A stretch of 14,425 bases of DNA, taken from assembly GCA_947452325.1 (NCBI GenBank), contig CANGCZ010000018.1, positions 1 through 14,425 of the forward strand, in the 5' to 3' direction. Both the position numbers and the translations under genes were made by a program. Position 1 is the first letter of the stretch; each line of letters opens with the position of its first letter. The notes under the pieces are model-generated. The model saw only the letters and a program-made list of their open reading frames with translations, had not been told where the DNA came from and did not search any database. This DNA is from Comamonadaceae bacterium (GTDB taxonomy: Bacteria > Pseudomonadota > Gammaproteobacteria > Burkholderiales > Burkholderiaceae_C). Below, in pieces: positions 1-7,831 of this stretch.

Positions 1-4
1 CCAT
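1..4 (-). CDS. Start of a gene running off the left edge (start codon only)
   Basis: On the minus strand an AGGAG ribosome-binding sequence (complement of about 13-17) lies seven to eight bases before an ATG at 4-2, and the next base is G. This is a better initiation site than most in the window, so a further gene probably starts here on the same strand as nrdB. Only the start codon and one base are inside the window, so no product can be read. Histone-H1-like genes beginning Met-Ala are seen near nrdB in some Burkholderiales, but that is only a recollection consistent with ATGG, not evidence. Confidence 0.35.
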
Positions 5-43
5 TAGATACTCTCCTAGATCAAGATCTTAGATCGTTGGTTC

Positions 44-72
44 AAAAACACTTGGTCTTTGCAGCCCAAGTG
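44..72 (-). terminator. Intrinsic terminator downstream of nrdB
   Basis: Read on the minus strand, CACTTGG pairs with CCAAGTG (seven base pairs, ten-base loop) and is followed directly by TTTTTG. This is a standard Rho-independent terminator for the nrdA-nrdB transcript. It lies only about 40 bases before the start codon at the left edge, so the next gene would need readthrough or a promoter in that short gap. Confidence 0.7.
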
Positions 73-73
73 A

Positions 74-107
74 TTCATGGTGCTGAACCAGGGTTCAACA
101 CCATGAA
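74..107. repeat. Long inverted repeat between nrdB and its terminator
   Basis: The arms TTCATGGTG-c-TGAACC (74-89) and GGTTCA-a-CACCATGAA (92-107) are complementary over 15 of 16 positions, with only two bases between them. In the nrdB 3' untranslated RNA this would form a near-perfect hairpin just ahead of the terminator at 44-72. It could protect the 3' end or add to termination, or be a small dispersed palindromic element. Confidence 0.7.
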
Positions 108-187
108 CACGGTGTGTTCCGCTCTGGCCGGTGATTGCAAATGGCAATGAAGGCACATGAGAAGAACAAATACAAGTCATCTGAATA

Positions 188-1387
188 TCAATCCCAGGAC
201 AGCGCGCCGCCGGTCTGGTATTCGATAACGCGGGTTTCAAAGAAATTGCGCTCTTTTTTCAGATCGATCATTTCACTCATCCAAGGGAATGGGTTTTCCT
301 CGTTGGGGAACAAGGTATCTAGGCCAATCTGGGTGGCGCGCCGGTTGGCGATGTAGCGCAAGTAACCTTTGAACATCGAGGCGTTCATGCCAAGCACGCC
401 GCGCGGCATGGTGTCTTCGGCATAACGGTATTCGAGTTCAACGGCTTTGTGAAACAAGGTGTTGATCTCGGCTTTGAACTCAGCCGTCCACAGGTGCGGG
501 TTTTCAAGTTTGAGCTGGTTGATCAGGTCGATACCGAAGTTGCAATGCATGGACTCATCGCGCAGTATGTACTGGTATTGTTCAGCAGCGCCGGTCATTT
601 TGTTTTGACGACCCAAAGCCAGAATCTGAGTGAAGCCAACGTAGAAGAACAGACCTTCCATCAGGCAGGCGAACACGATCAGCGATTTCAGCAGGGTTTG
701 ATCGTTTTCAGGAGTGCCTGTATGGAAGTGCGGATCCATGATGGCTTCGATGAAGGGGATCAGGAATTCGTCTTTGTCGCGAATGGATTGGACTTCTTGG
801 TAAGCGTTAAAGATTTCGCTTTCGTCCAGCCCCAATGATTCAACGATGTACTGGTAGGCGTGGGTGTGAATGGCTTCTTCAAAAGCCTGACGCAATAAAA
901 ACTGGCGACATTCGGGCGCAGTGATATGGCGGTAAGTACCCAGCACGATGTTGTTGGCTGCCAGCGAATCGGCGGTGACGAAAAAGCCGAGGTTGCGTTT
1001 GACGATACGTCGTTCGTCTTCGGTCAGTCCGTTGGGGTCTTTCCACAGTGCGATGTCGCGTGTCATATTGACTTCCTGCGGCATCCAGTGGTTAGCGCAA
1101 GTGGCCAGGTATTTCTCCCAGGCCCATTTGTATTTGAAGGGCACCAGTTGATTGACGTCGGTTTGTCCGTTGATGATGCGCTTGTCCGCGGCGTTTACCC
1201 GGTGGCCGCTGCTTGAGGTGAAGGCGCGTGAATCGGCGGGCATGGCGACAGGCAGCACGGCGCCATCATTGAGCATGCGCGACGGTGTGGTTTGTGATGA
1301 GGGTGACGGAGTCAGGTGACTCTGCAGGTCACCGAGGGTTACGCTGGCTTGCGCTTGAGGCTTGGCTTCTTCTTCCCAGGTCAACAT
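188..1387 (-). CDS. nrdB: Ribonucleoside-diphosphate reductase, class Ia beta subunit
   Basis: This is the small (R2) subunit that holds the di-iron centre and tyrosyl radical used by NrdA to reduce ribonucleoside diphosphates for DNA synthesis. It has 399 residues. The iron ligands and radical site are visible with family spacing: Asp140 (ADSLA), Glu171 and His174 (EEAIH), radical Tyr178, Glu244 (MEGLFF), Glu278 and His281 (DESMH). The Tyr makes it a conventional radical-bearing class Ia R2 rather than a Tyr-less class Ic type. The first 65 residues are low-complexity and rich in Ser, Thr, Pro and Gln, longer than in E. coli NrdB. The C-terminal tail, which normally docks into NrdA, is present. 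The gene lies 134 bases downstream of nrdA. A weak separate promoter (TTGCGT, 16 bases, CATAAT) can be read in that gap. The ribosome-binding site before the ATG is poor. Confidence 0.97.
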   Translation of the reverse strand: MLTWEEEAKPQAQASVTLGDLQSHLTPSPSSQTTPSRMLNDGAVLPVAMPADSRAFTSSSGHRVNAADKRIINGQTDVNQLVPFKYKWAWEKYLATCANHWMPQEVNMTRDIALWKDPNGLTEDERRIVKRNLGFFVTADSLAANNIVLGTYRHITAPECRQFLLRQAFEEAIHTHAYQYIVESLGLDESEIFNAYQEVQSIRDKDEFLIPFIEAIMDPHFHTGTPENDQTLLKSLIVFACLMEGLFFYVGFTQILALGRQNKMTGAAEQYQYILRDESMHCNFGIDLINQLKLENPHLWTAEFKAEINTLFHKAVELEYRYAEDTMPRGVLGMNASMFKGYLRYIANRRATQIGLDTLFPNEENPFPWMSEMIDLKKERNFFETRVIEYQTGGALSWD

Positions 1388-1486
1388 ATAGTTAATTCCA
1401 TTCTTCGGATTATGGGTGCTTGTGATTGAAACGCAAAGTATTCATTCACAACGGCATCTCTGATTGTTGTTGAATTGCATCGAATA

Positions 1487-1523
1487 CACAGACCGCACGG
1501 CTGGCTGTCTGTGCGGTTTTTTT
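1487..1523 (+). terminator. Hairpin with T-tract in the nrdA-nrdB gap (plus-strand terminator)
   Basis: On the plus strand CCGCAC (1493-1498) pairs with GTGCGG (1511-1516) and is followed by seven T, a good intrinsic terminator. No plus-strand gene precedes it, so it would stop antisense transcription from entering nrdA; the nrdA stop codon lies inside the T-tract. An alternative hairpin, CACAGAC (1487-1493) with GTCTGTG (1507-1513), shares bases with the first, so the two are mutually exclusive. In the minus-strand nrd mRNA the same hairpins form but without a U-tract. Confidence 0.6.
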
Positions 1524-4440
1524 ATTGACAGGCTTCGCAAGTCGGGTCATCGACACCGCAAAACTTCACATCGGTAGCCGGTGTGTCTGACAACATTTGC
1601 GCACGTGCAGCCGCCGCCGCCATTTCCATGGCGCTCAGACCGCCAGTGCCACCGCCGGATGAAACTGCGTTGTGCGAACCTGCACTCACGGTTGATTTCT
1701 CCACTTGTGTGGCACTGCTGGTGCGCAGGTAGTAAGTGGTTTTGAGACCGCGCAGCCAGGCGAGCTTGTAGGTTTCATCAAGCTTTTTACCTGATGCACC
1801 TGCCATGTAAATATTGAGCGATTGCGCCTGATCTATCCATTTCTGGCGACGTGCAGCGGCTTCAACCAACCAGTGTGTTTCCACCTCGAATGCCGTGGCA
1901 TACATGGCTTTGAGGTCTTGCGGCACACGGTCGATGGGTCGCAGTGAGCCGTCGAAATGTTTGAGGTCCATGACCATGACGTCGTCCCACAAACCGAGAC
2001 GTTTGAGGTCGCGCACCAGGTAGGAGTTGATGATGGTGAATTCGCCCGACAGATTGGACTTGACCGACAGATTACCGAAGCAAGGTTCGATGGACGCATC
2101 CACGCCGACGATGTTGGAGATGGTGGCGGTGGGTGCGATGGCCACGCAATTGGAGTTGCGCATACCGTCAGTGGTGATTTTGCGGCGCAGGGCTTCCCAA
2201 TCCAGCGTGGCGCTGCGGTCGACTTCGATATATCCGCCACGGGATTTTTCCAGCAGATTGAGCGTGTCCAGCGGCAAAATGCCTTGCTCCCACAAAGAAC
2301 CTTTGTAAGTGGAATAACGGCCGCGTTCGCGCGCGAGTTCGGTCGAAGCCCAATAGGCGTAATAGCAAATCGCTTCCATGGAGCGGTCGGCAAACTCCAC
2401 CGCCGCTTGTGAGGCATAAGGGATTTGTTGTTCGTACAAGCTGTCCTGGAAGGCAATGATGCCCAGACCCACAGGGCGATGGCGAAGGTTGGAGTCACGC
2501 GCTTTTTTGACCGCGTAGTAATTGATGTCGATCACGTTGTCCAGCATGCGCATGGCCGTGGTGATGGTGCGCTTGAGTTTGTCGTGGTCGAGTTCTTTGC
2601 CGGCGGCACCTTCCTTGAGGTGGCGCACCAGATTGACCGAACCCAGATTACAAACAGCGGTTTCGCTGTCGCTGGTGTTGAGCGTGATTTCGGTACACAA
2701 GTTGGAGGAGTGAACCACACCCGAGTGCTGCTGGGGCGAACGCACATTGCAGGCATCCTTGAAGGTGATCCAAGGGTGACCGGTTTCAAACAACATGGTC
2801 AGCATCTTGCGCCACAGGTCGGTGGCTTGCACGGTTTTGCTGGGCTTGATCAGGCCTTGGCGCGCCTGCGCTTCGTAGGCGGTGTAAGCCTTTTCAAAAT
2901 CGGCGCCGAATTTGTCGTGCAAATCAGGTGTGTTGGAAGGGGAGAACAAAGTCCATTCGCCTTTTTCCATGACACGGCGCATGAACAAATCGGGGATCCA
3001 GTTGGCCGTGTTCATGTCGTGTGTGCGGCGGCGGTCATCGCCGGTGTTTTTGCGCAACTCCAGGAACTCTTCGATGTCCAGGTGCCAGGTTTCCAGGTAA
3101 GTACACACCGCGCCTTTGCGTTTGCCGCCCTGGTTGACGGCGACAGCGGTGTCGTTCACCACTTTGAGAAAGGGCACCACGCCTTGCGATTCGCCGTTGG
3201 TGCCTTTGATGTGGCTGCCCAGCGCGCGCACACGTGTCCAGTCATTGCCCAGGCCACCGGCGAATTTGGAGAGCAAAGCGTTTTCTTTGATGGATTCGTA
3301 AATGCCGTCCAAGTCGTCGGGCACCGTGGTCAGGTAGCAGCTGGAGAGTTGCGGGCGGGTGGTACCACTGTTGAACAGGGTTGGCGTGCTGGACATGAAG
3401 TCGAATGAGGACAACACCTCGTAGAACTCGATGGCGCGTTCTTCGCGATTGACTTCATTCAGCGCCAGGCCCATGGCCACGCGCATGAAAAACGACTGAG
3501 GCATTTCAATGCGCTGTTTGTTCACGTGCAGGAAATAGCGGTCGTACAAAGTTTGCAGACCCAAGTAATCGAATTGGAAATCGCGTTCGGGTTTGATCGC
3601 TTTGGCCAGGCGCGGCAAGTCGAATTGCAACAGCTTGGGGTCCAACAGTTCGTGGTCTACGCCTTTTTTCAAAAAGCCGGCAAAGGTATTGAGGTAATGC
3701 TGCCCCATTTCTGCATGGGTGGCTTCCTGGCCCAGCACTTCTTTGGTGATGGCGTACATCAGCAAGCGTGCCGTGGCAAAGGTGTAGCCGGGTTCTTTTT
3801 CAATCAGGGTACGCGCTGCCAACACCGACGCTTTGTGGACTTCTTCCATGGGTATGCCGTCGTACAGATTGCGCATGGTTTCGCTGAGGATGGGCGTGGC
3901 GGTGACGTCCGCGCCGAGGTTTTCGCAGGCGGCTTCTATCAGTTGACGCAAGCGCTGCGTGTCCAGCGCGACGCGTGCGCCGTCCTGCAGCACATGCAAT
4001 ACGGGTTCATTGCTGACCGGTGTGTCTTTTTGCGCAGCGCGTTCTTGCGAGCGGCGTTCGCGGTACAGCACATAGGCGCGTGCCACTTCATGGTGGCTGC
4101 CGCGCATGAGACCGAGTTCGACCTGGTCTTGCACGTCTTCAATATGAAAGGTGCCGCCGCCCGGGCGTGAACGCATGAGCGCACGCACCACGGCTTGCGT
4201 GAGTTGGTCAACGGTTTCGCGCACGCTGGACGATGCAGCGCCTTGGGCGCCATGCACAGCCAGAAACGCTTTCATCATGGCCACGGCAATCTTGGCGGGT
4301 TCGAAAGGAACCACCGCACCGTTGCGGCGGATGATCTGGTATTGGCTGAGAATCGAGTTCAGTGATGAGGCGCTGGCGGCTTGGGCATCAGCAGGTTTGA
4401 GGAATGCGGCGACATTCGTCGGGGTGGCAGCAATTTGCAT
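1522..4440 (-). CDS. nrdA: Ribonucleoside-diphosphate reductase, class Ia alpha subunit
   Basis: This is the catalytic large subunit that makes deoxyribonucleotides together with NrdB. An ATG at 4569 would give 1015 residues, but that start lies upstream of the promoter's -10. I chose the ATG at 4440 (972 residues, beginning MQIAATPTN) because AGGA lies ten bases upstream. Residues about 34-135 form an ATP-cone (RNGAVVPFEPAKI), and about 147-240 look like a second, more degenerate cone. P. aeruginosa NrdA, of similar length, also has two. Catalytic residues are present: Cys368 (SSCYL), Asn580-Cys582-Glu584 (NLCTE), Cys597 (CNLGSVNL), Tyr903-Tyr904, and C-terminal redox cysteines Cys961, Cys968 and Cys971 (ending CEACQ). 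It is preceded by two NrdR boxes and followed by nrdB. Confidence 0.97.
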   Translation of the reverse strand: MQIAATPTNVAAFLKPADAQAASASSLNSILSQYQIIRRNGAVVPFEPAKIAVAMMKAFLAVHGAQGAASSSVRETVDQLTQAVVRALMRSRPGGGTFHIEDVQDQVELGLMRGSHHEVARAYVLYRERRSQERAAQKDTPVSNEPVLHVLQDGARVALDTQRLRQLIEAACENLGADVTATPILSETMRNLYDGIPMEEVHKASVLAARTLIEKEPGYTFATARLLMYAITKEVLGQEATHAEMGQHYLNTFAGFLKKGVDHELLDPKLLQFDLPRLAKAIKPERDFQFDYLGLQTLYDRYFLHVNKQRIEMPQSFFMRVAMGLALNEVNREERAIEFYEVLSSFDFMSSTPTLFNSGTTRPQLSSCYLTTVPDDLDGIYESIKENALLSKFAGGLGNDWTRVRALGSHIKGTNGESQGVVPFLKVVNDTAVAVNQGGKRKGAVCTYLETWHLDIEEFLELRKNTGDDRRRTHDMNTANWIPDLFMRRVMEKGEWTLFSPSNTPDLHDKFGADFEKAYTAYEAQARQGLIKPSKTVQATDLWRKMLTMLFETGHPWITFKDACNVRSPQQHSGVVHSSNLCTEITLNTSDSETAVCNLGSVNLVRHLKEGAAGKELDHDKLKRTITTAMRMLDNVIDINYYAVKKARDSNLRHRPVGLGIIAFQDSLYEQQIPYASQAAVEFADRSMEAICYYAYWASTELARERGRYSTYKGSLWEQGILPLDTLNLLEKSRGGYIEVDRSATLDWEALRRKITTDGMRNSNCVAIAPTATISNIVGVDASIEPCFGNLSVKSNLSGEFTIINSYLVRDLKRLGLWDDVMVMDLKHFDGSLRPIDRVPQDLKAMYATAFEVETHWLVEAAARRQKWIDQAQSLNIYMAGASGKKLDETYKLAWLRGLKTTYYLRTSSATQVEKSTVSAGSHNAVSSGGGTGGLSAMEMAAAAARAQMLSDTPATDVKFCGVDDPTCEACQ

Positions 4441-4535
4441 CTTATTGTGATCCTGTGGGGCGTGAATGCTTTGGTTAACTTCTAATGACGGGCTTGCAAG
4501 CATGAACGCCGGCGCGTTCCGTATGTGCACACCCC

Positions 4536-4551
4536 ACACTATATATGGGGT
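4536..4551. promoter_or_regulatory. NrdR box 1 (overlaps the nrdA -10)
   Basis: ACACTATATATGGGGT fits the 16-base NrdR-box pattern (acaCwAtATaTwGtgt) in its left half and centre. It covers the -10 hexamer of the nrdA promoter. NrdR is the zinc/ATP-cone repressor of ribonucleotide reductase genes. Box 2 begins exactly 32 bp away, the usual three-turn spacing of paired NrdR boxes. Confidence 0.75.
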
Positions 4552-4566
4552 CGAAACTCTTTTCAA
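4538..4566 (-). promoter_or_regulatory. Sigma-70 promoter of nrdA
   Basis: On the minus strand TTGAAA (complement of 4561-4566) is followed after 17 bases by TATAGT (complement of 4538-4543). The hexamers match consensus at four and five positions respectively. Predicted transcription starts near 4531, leaving a leader of about 90 bases before the chosen nrdA ATG. The -10 is inside NrdR box 1 and the -35 abuts NrdR box 2, so NrdR binding would block polymerase. Confidence 0.7.
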
Positions 4567-4567
4567 C

Positions 4568-4583
4568 ACACTACGTGTAGTGT
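4568..4583. promoter_or_regulatory. NrdR box 2 (upstream of the nrdA -35)
   Basis: ACACTACGTGTAGTGT has two perfectly complementary seven-base arms (ACACTAC / GTAGTGT) around a two-base centre and matches the outer ACAC...GTGT of NrdR boxes. It lies two bases upstream of the -35 hexamer and 32 bp from box 1. The pair is the normal NrdR operator arrangement. Confidence 0.8.
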
Positions 4584-4680
4584 TTGGTAAATTTTTTCAA
4601 AATATGACAGGTATTGTGCCATTCATCGAAAATCTGCTGCATTTAGCGTTAATTTATTTTGCACAAACTGTTGAATATTG

Positions 4681-5253
4681 TCACTTGACATCAAAAAATT
4701 CATCATCCCAACCCGTCGATGTCTTTAAATAATCCCAGGAAAAACCATCGCCAGGGTCTTTTTTTCTGCCAGGCGCAATGTGTTCATGGCCGCAGATGTG
4801 TTTGATAGGGTATTGCTGCGCCAGCATGGGCAGCAGTGCATTCAAACTTTCGTATTGATCCTCGGTGAATGTGTCACCGTCTAATCCTTCGAGTTCGATA
4901 CCGATAGAGAAGTCGTTGCAATTGCTGCGACCGGCGTGTCTGGATTCGCCTGCATGCCAGGCGCGCTCATCACAGCTGACAAACTGCATCAACTCGCCGC
5001 CGCGCTGTATGAAAAAGTGAGCCGATACCTTCAGGTCCCGCAAGGTCTCGAAGTAGGGATGTGCGTTGTGGTCCAGGCGGTTGGTGAAAAAATCCTGCAC
5101 ATACGCGCCGCCGTACACGCCAGGGGGCAGGCTGATGGCATGTATCACTACCAAATCGATGCTGGTCTCAGGCGGGCGGGGGCCGAAGTTGGGAGACGCA
5201 ATTGTGTGGGCAAAGCGGTACCAGCCCCGGTTCCAGACAGGACGGCTGTTCAT
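4681..5253 (-). CDS. ampD: 1,6-anhydro-N-acetylmuramyl-L-alanine amidase AmpD
   Basis: This cytoplasmic zinc amidase removes the peptide from anhydro-muropeptides during peptidoglycan recycling; loss of it induces AmpC beta-lactamase where AmpR is present. The 190-residue protein is one amidase_2 domain of normal length without a signal peptide. Zinc ligands by family alignment are His38 (VVIHAISLP), His156 and Asp166 (GHEHIAPGRKKDPG). The catalytic Glu120 (GIELEG) and Lys164 are also present. It follows the PP0621-like gene with a three-base gap and is therefore probably translated from the same transcript. About 240 bases separate it from nrdA, which has its own promoter, and no clear terminator is visible in between. 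Confidence 0.95.
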   Translation of the reverse strand: MNSRPVWNRGWYRFAHTIASPNFGPRPPETSIDLVVIHAISLPPGVYGGAYVQDFFTNRLDHNAHPYFETLRDLKVSAHFFIQRGGELMQFVSCDERAWHAGESRHAGRSNCNDFSIGIELEGLDGDTFTEDQYESLNALLPMLAQQYPIKHICGHEHIAPGRKKDPGDGFSWDYLKTSTGWDDEFFDVK

Positions 5254-5256
5254 GTC

Positions 5257-5478
5257 TCAGGACTCGGCCAGGGCACGGTGGGCATCGCTGCAGTAAGCAG
5301 TATTGCGTGAGATCACGGCTTCGTTGTCGGGCAAATGCAGCCCGCAGTGCGCGCAGCGCACCATGTTTTGCGGTCCCGTGCCTTGGCTGGATGTTTGGTT
5401 ATCCGTTGATGAAGGACGGCTGAGCTTGATCCACCAGATCAGCCCGAACACCACGCCCAGCAAAATCAGGTATTTCAT
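5257..5478 (-). CDS. PP0621-like small membrane protein with zinc-ribbon-like tail
   Basis: This is a 73-residue protein. Residues 3-18 are a hydrophobic membrane segment (LILLGVVFGLIWW), followed by a polar Ser/Thr/Gln linker. A C-terminal module of about 35 residues has Cys42-x2-Cys45, His48, Cys63 and His67 (CAHCGLHLP ... YCSDAHR), which looks like a small metal-binding treble-clef or ribbon. It resembles the PP0621 family of unknown function that commonly sits next to ampD in beta- and gammaproteobacteria. Its ATG overlaps the stop of the upstream CcsA-like gene by four bases (ATGA), and ampD begins four bases after its last base. The context suggests a cell-envelope role, but no function is established. 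Confidence 0.85.
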   Translation of the reverse strand: MKYLILLGVVFGLIWWIKLSRPSSTDNQTSSQGTGPQNMVRCAHCGLHLPDNEAVISRNTAYCSDAHRALAES

Positions 5479-6287
5479 TGGGCGCGATTCAAAAACACTT
5501 CAGTGACAAAACGCGAACCGACATAAGACAAAAACAGCATGGCCGCGCCTGTGTACAGTGTGCGTACAGCCGCAGCCCCGCGCCAACCGCGGTAGCGGCG
5601 CCCCCAAATCAGCAGCAAAAACACCAGCCAAGCCAGGATGGCAAACAATGTTTTGTGGTCAAACCGCAAAGCCTTCTCAGGGCCGTACAGCTGTTCGCCA
5701 AACAACCACCCGGCCAACAGCGTTGCTGTCAGCAAGCCGAAACCGATGTTGACAAAGCGAAACGTCAAACGCTCCAGCGTGAGCAAAGGCAAGCCGGTGG
5801 GGTCGATCGCGCCCAGGCGTATTTGCCGCTCAGCCCGGTTCATCAAGCTGGCGTGCACCACGGCTGCGGCAAACAAGGCATAAGAAGCCATGCCTAACAT
5901 CCAGTGAAAAGGCAACCATGGTGAAGACGTGCTGTGCAGCGCCTGTCCTGGAAACACCAGTGGCAATATGACTGTGACCATGCCGATACCTGATAACAAC
6001 CATCTGGTTTGCATCTGCGGAAACCAATGATGTTCTAAGGTGTAGACCAGCAGCACCAGCCAGGCGGTGGCCGATAGCGCAGCGGCAAACCCGAAATGCG
6101 GTAAGTCGTCTTGTGCAGGAATCAAACTGGCGATCACGCTCAGGCCGTGAAACAAAGAAATCAGCCACAGGTAATTGCGGCCTTGCTGAGCCGACAAACG
6201 ACCGCCGAACAAGGCGCCCAGCGCATACGCCAATGCGGCCAACAAGCCCCAAACCAGACTGAAGTGAGATGCGCTGAATACAATCAT
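5475..6287 (-). CDS. Cytochrome c assembly (CcsA/YpjD-type) inner-membrane protein
   Basis: This 270-residue polytopic membrane protein has about eight hydrophobic segments. The family is the cytochrome C assembly / CcsA-like domain (YpjD type in E. coli), related to haem handlers. The conserved late segments are recognisable (LPFHWMLGMASYALFAAAVVH and the DHKTLFAILAWLVF region with histidines at membrane edges). I see no tryptophan-rich WWD motif of true haem lyases, so direct haem delivery is not shown. In many betaproteobacteria this gene lies next to ffh, divergently transcribed, as here (71 bases to the ffh ATG). It heads the unit CcsA-like / PP0621-like / ampD. Confidence 0.87.
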   Translation of the reverse strand: MIVFSASHFSLVWGLLAALAYALGALFGGRLSAQQGRNYLWLISLFHGLSVIASLIPAQDDLPHFGFAAALSATAWLVLLVYTLEHHWFPQMQTRWLLSGIGMVTVILPLVFPGQALHSTSSPWLPFHWMLGMASYALFAAAVVHASLMNRAERQIRLGAIDPTGLPLLTLERLTFRFVNIGFGLLTATLLAGWLFGEQLYGPEKALRFDHKTLFAILAWLVFLLLIWGRRYRGWRGAAAVRTLYTGAAMLFLSYVGSRFVTEVFLNRAQ

Positions 6288-6358
6288 GTAAACAGTTTAG
6301 CGTTTCGCTGGCGACCCGGTTTTTTTATTGACGCAAGATTCATGGCAAGGCATTGACG

Positions 6359-7732
6359 ATGGCAACCACACTCAGCGACAAACTCTCCCGTCTGGTTCGG
6401 CAAATCAGCGGACAGGCCCGCATCACCGAAACCAATGTGTCCGACATGTTGCGCGAGGTGCGCATGGCTTTGTTGGAGGCCGATGTGGCGTTGCCGGTGG
6501 TGCGTGATTTCATTGCACGCGTCAAGGACAAAGCCCTGGGTCAGGAAGTCATAGGCTCATTGACGCCAGGGCAGGTGCTGGTCAGCATTGTGCAACGCGA
6601 GCTCAGTGCCACCATGGGCGAAGGCGTGGCTGACATCAATCTGGCGGCACAACCACCGGCGGTGATTTTGATGGCCGGTTTGCAAGGCGCCGGTAAAACT
6701 ACCACCACGGCCAAACTGGCCAAGCACTTGATCAGCAAGCGAAAGAAAAAAGTGTTGACGGTTTCGGCTGACGTTTACCGCCCGGCGGCCATCGAGCAGT
6801 TAAAAAGCGTGACTGCACAAGCCGGGGCAGAGTGGTTTCCCAGCGACCCGTCGCAAAAACCTGTTGATATTGTGTTGGCCGCGTTGGACTATGCGCGTAA
6901 ACATTATGTGGATGTGCTGCTGGTGGACACCGCAGGTCGCTTGGCCATTGATGAAGCATTGATGAAAGAGATCAAGGCTTTGCATGCAGCGGTGAATCCG
7001 GTCGAGACTTTGTTTGTGGTCGACGCCATGCTCGGACAAGATGCCATCAACACCGCCAAGGCATTCAAAGACGCATTGCCATTGACCGGCATTGTGCTGA
7101 CCAAAACCGACGGCGATTCACGCGGCGGTGCCGCACTGTCTGTGCGACAAATCACTGGTGCCCCGATCAAGTTTGCAGGTACCAGCGAAAAAATCGACGG
7201 CCTCGAAGCCTTTGATGCCGAGCGTCATGCCGGACGCATGCTGGGCATGGGCGATATCGTTGCCTTGGTTGAGCAGGTCACAGCCAATGTCGATATGGAG
7301 GCGGCACAAAAAATGGCCGCCAAACTCAAAAGCGGCGACGGCTTTGACTTGAACGACTTTTTATCGCAAATACAGCAGATGAAACAAATGGGGGGCTTGT
7401 CCAGTCTGATGGAGAAAATGCCCGGCCAAATCGCGGCCAAGGCCAAGGACGTGGATTTGAACCGCGCCGAAAAAGAGATGGTGAAAAAGCAAGGCATCAT
7501 CCACAGCATGACGCTGCAAGAACGCAGCAAGCCCGAGATCATCAAGGCCACCCGCAAGCGCCGCATTGCCACCGGTGCCGGTGTGCAGGTGCACGACGTG
7601 AACCGTTTGCTGAATGAATTCAGTCAAATGCAGGACATGATGAAAAAAATGCGCGGCGGCGGTTTGATGAAGATGATGAAAAAACTCGGCGGCATGAAAG
7701 GCATGGGCGGTTTCCCCGGTATGCCGCGCTGA
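6359..7732 (+). CDS. ffh: Signal recognition particle protein Ffh
   Basis: Ffh is the GTPase subunit of the bacterial signal recognition particle. It binds 4.5S RNA and signal sequences of nascent inner-membrane proteins and passes them to FtsY. The chosen ATG gives 457 residues (MATTLSDKLS), with AAGG a suitable distance upstream; an in-frame TTG six bases earlier is less likely. The helical N domain is about 1-95. The G domain has the P-loop GLQGAGKTT (107-115), DTAGR (190-194) and TKTDGDSRGGA (248-258). The M domain from about 300 ends in a Met-, Gly- and Lys-rich tail. The 4.5S RNA gene is not in this window. Confidence 0.97.
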   Translation: MATTLSDKLSRLVRQISGQARITETNVSDMLREVRMALLEADVALPVVRDFIARVKDKALGQEVIGSLTPGQVLVSIVQRELSATMGEGVADINLAAQPPAVILMAGLQGAGKTTTTAKLAKHLISKRKKKVLTVSADVYRPAAIEQLKSVTAQAGAEWFPSDPSQKPVDIVLAALDYARKHYVDVLLVDTAGRLAIDEALMKEIKALHAAVNPVETLFVVDAMLGQDAINTAKAFKDALPLTGIVLTKTDGDSRGGAALSVRQITGAPIKFAGTSEKIDGLEAFDAERHAGRMLGMGDIVALVEQVTANVDMEAAQKMAAKLKSGDGFDLNDFLSQIQQMKQMGGLSSLMEKMPGQIAAKAKDVDLNRAEKEMVKKQGIIHSMTLQERSKPEIIKATRKRRIATGAGVQVHDVNRLLNEFSQMQDMMKKMRGGGLMKMMKKLGGMKGMGGFPGMPR

Positions 7733-7781
7733 CTGTCTGCTTCTGGTCTTGTCTTTGCCCGCCAGCGCATTCGGGGGGATG

Positions 7782-7814
7782 AAAAAAAAGCCTGCAACAC
7801 GTTGCAGGCTTTTT
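7782..7814. terminator. Bidirectional intrinsic terminator between ffh and the carbonic anhydrase gene
   Basis: GCCTGCAA (7790-7797) and TTGCAGGC (7802-7809) form a perfect stem with a four-base loop, flanked by A8 on the left and T5 on the right. The stem can extend through the A/T pairs. It works in both directions and serves the two convergent genes that end at 7732 and 7832. Confidence 0.92.
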
Positions 7815-7831
7815 GACATCAAGCGCTGGTT

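Noticed and set aside
2425..3408. Long plus-strand open frame (327 codons) opposite nrdA
   Set aside because: It mirrors the codons of nrdA, has no recognisable domain or promoter, and is explained by the third-position bias of the real gene.
3526..4170. Plus-strand open frame (214 codons) opposite the N-terminal half of nrdA
   Set aside because: It is an antisense shadow without an initiation site or recognisable protein.
4441..4569. Longer NrdA start at 4569
   Set aside because: That ATG lies upstream of the -10 and the predicted transcription start, within the NrdR operator, so it would not be in the main mRNA.
6288..6358. T-tract at about 6319-6327 as a terminator between the CcsA-like gene and ffh
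   Set aside because: The bases ahead of the T-run do not form a stable stem, and both flanking genes point away from it.
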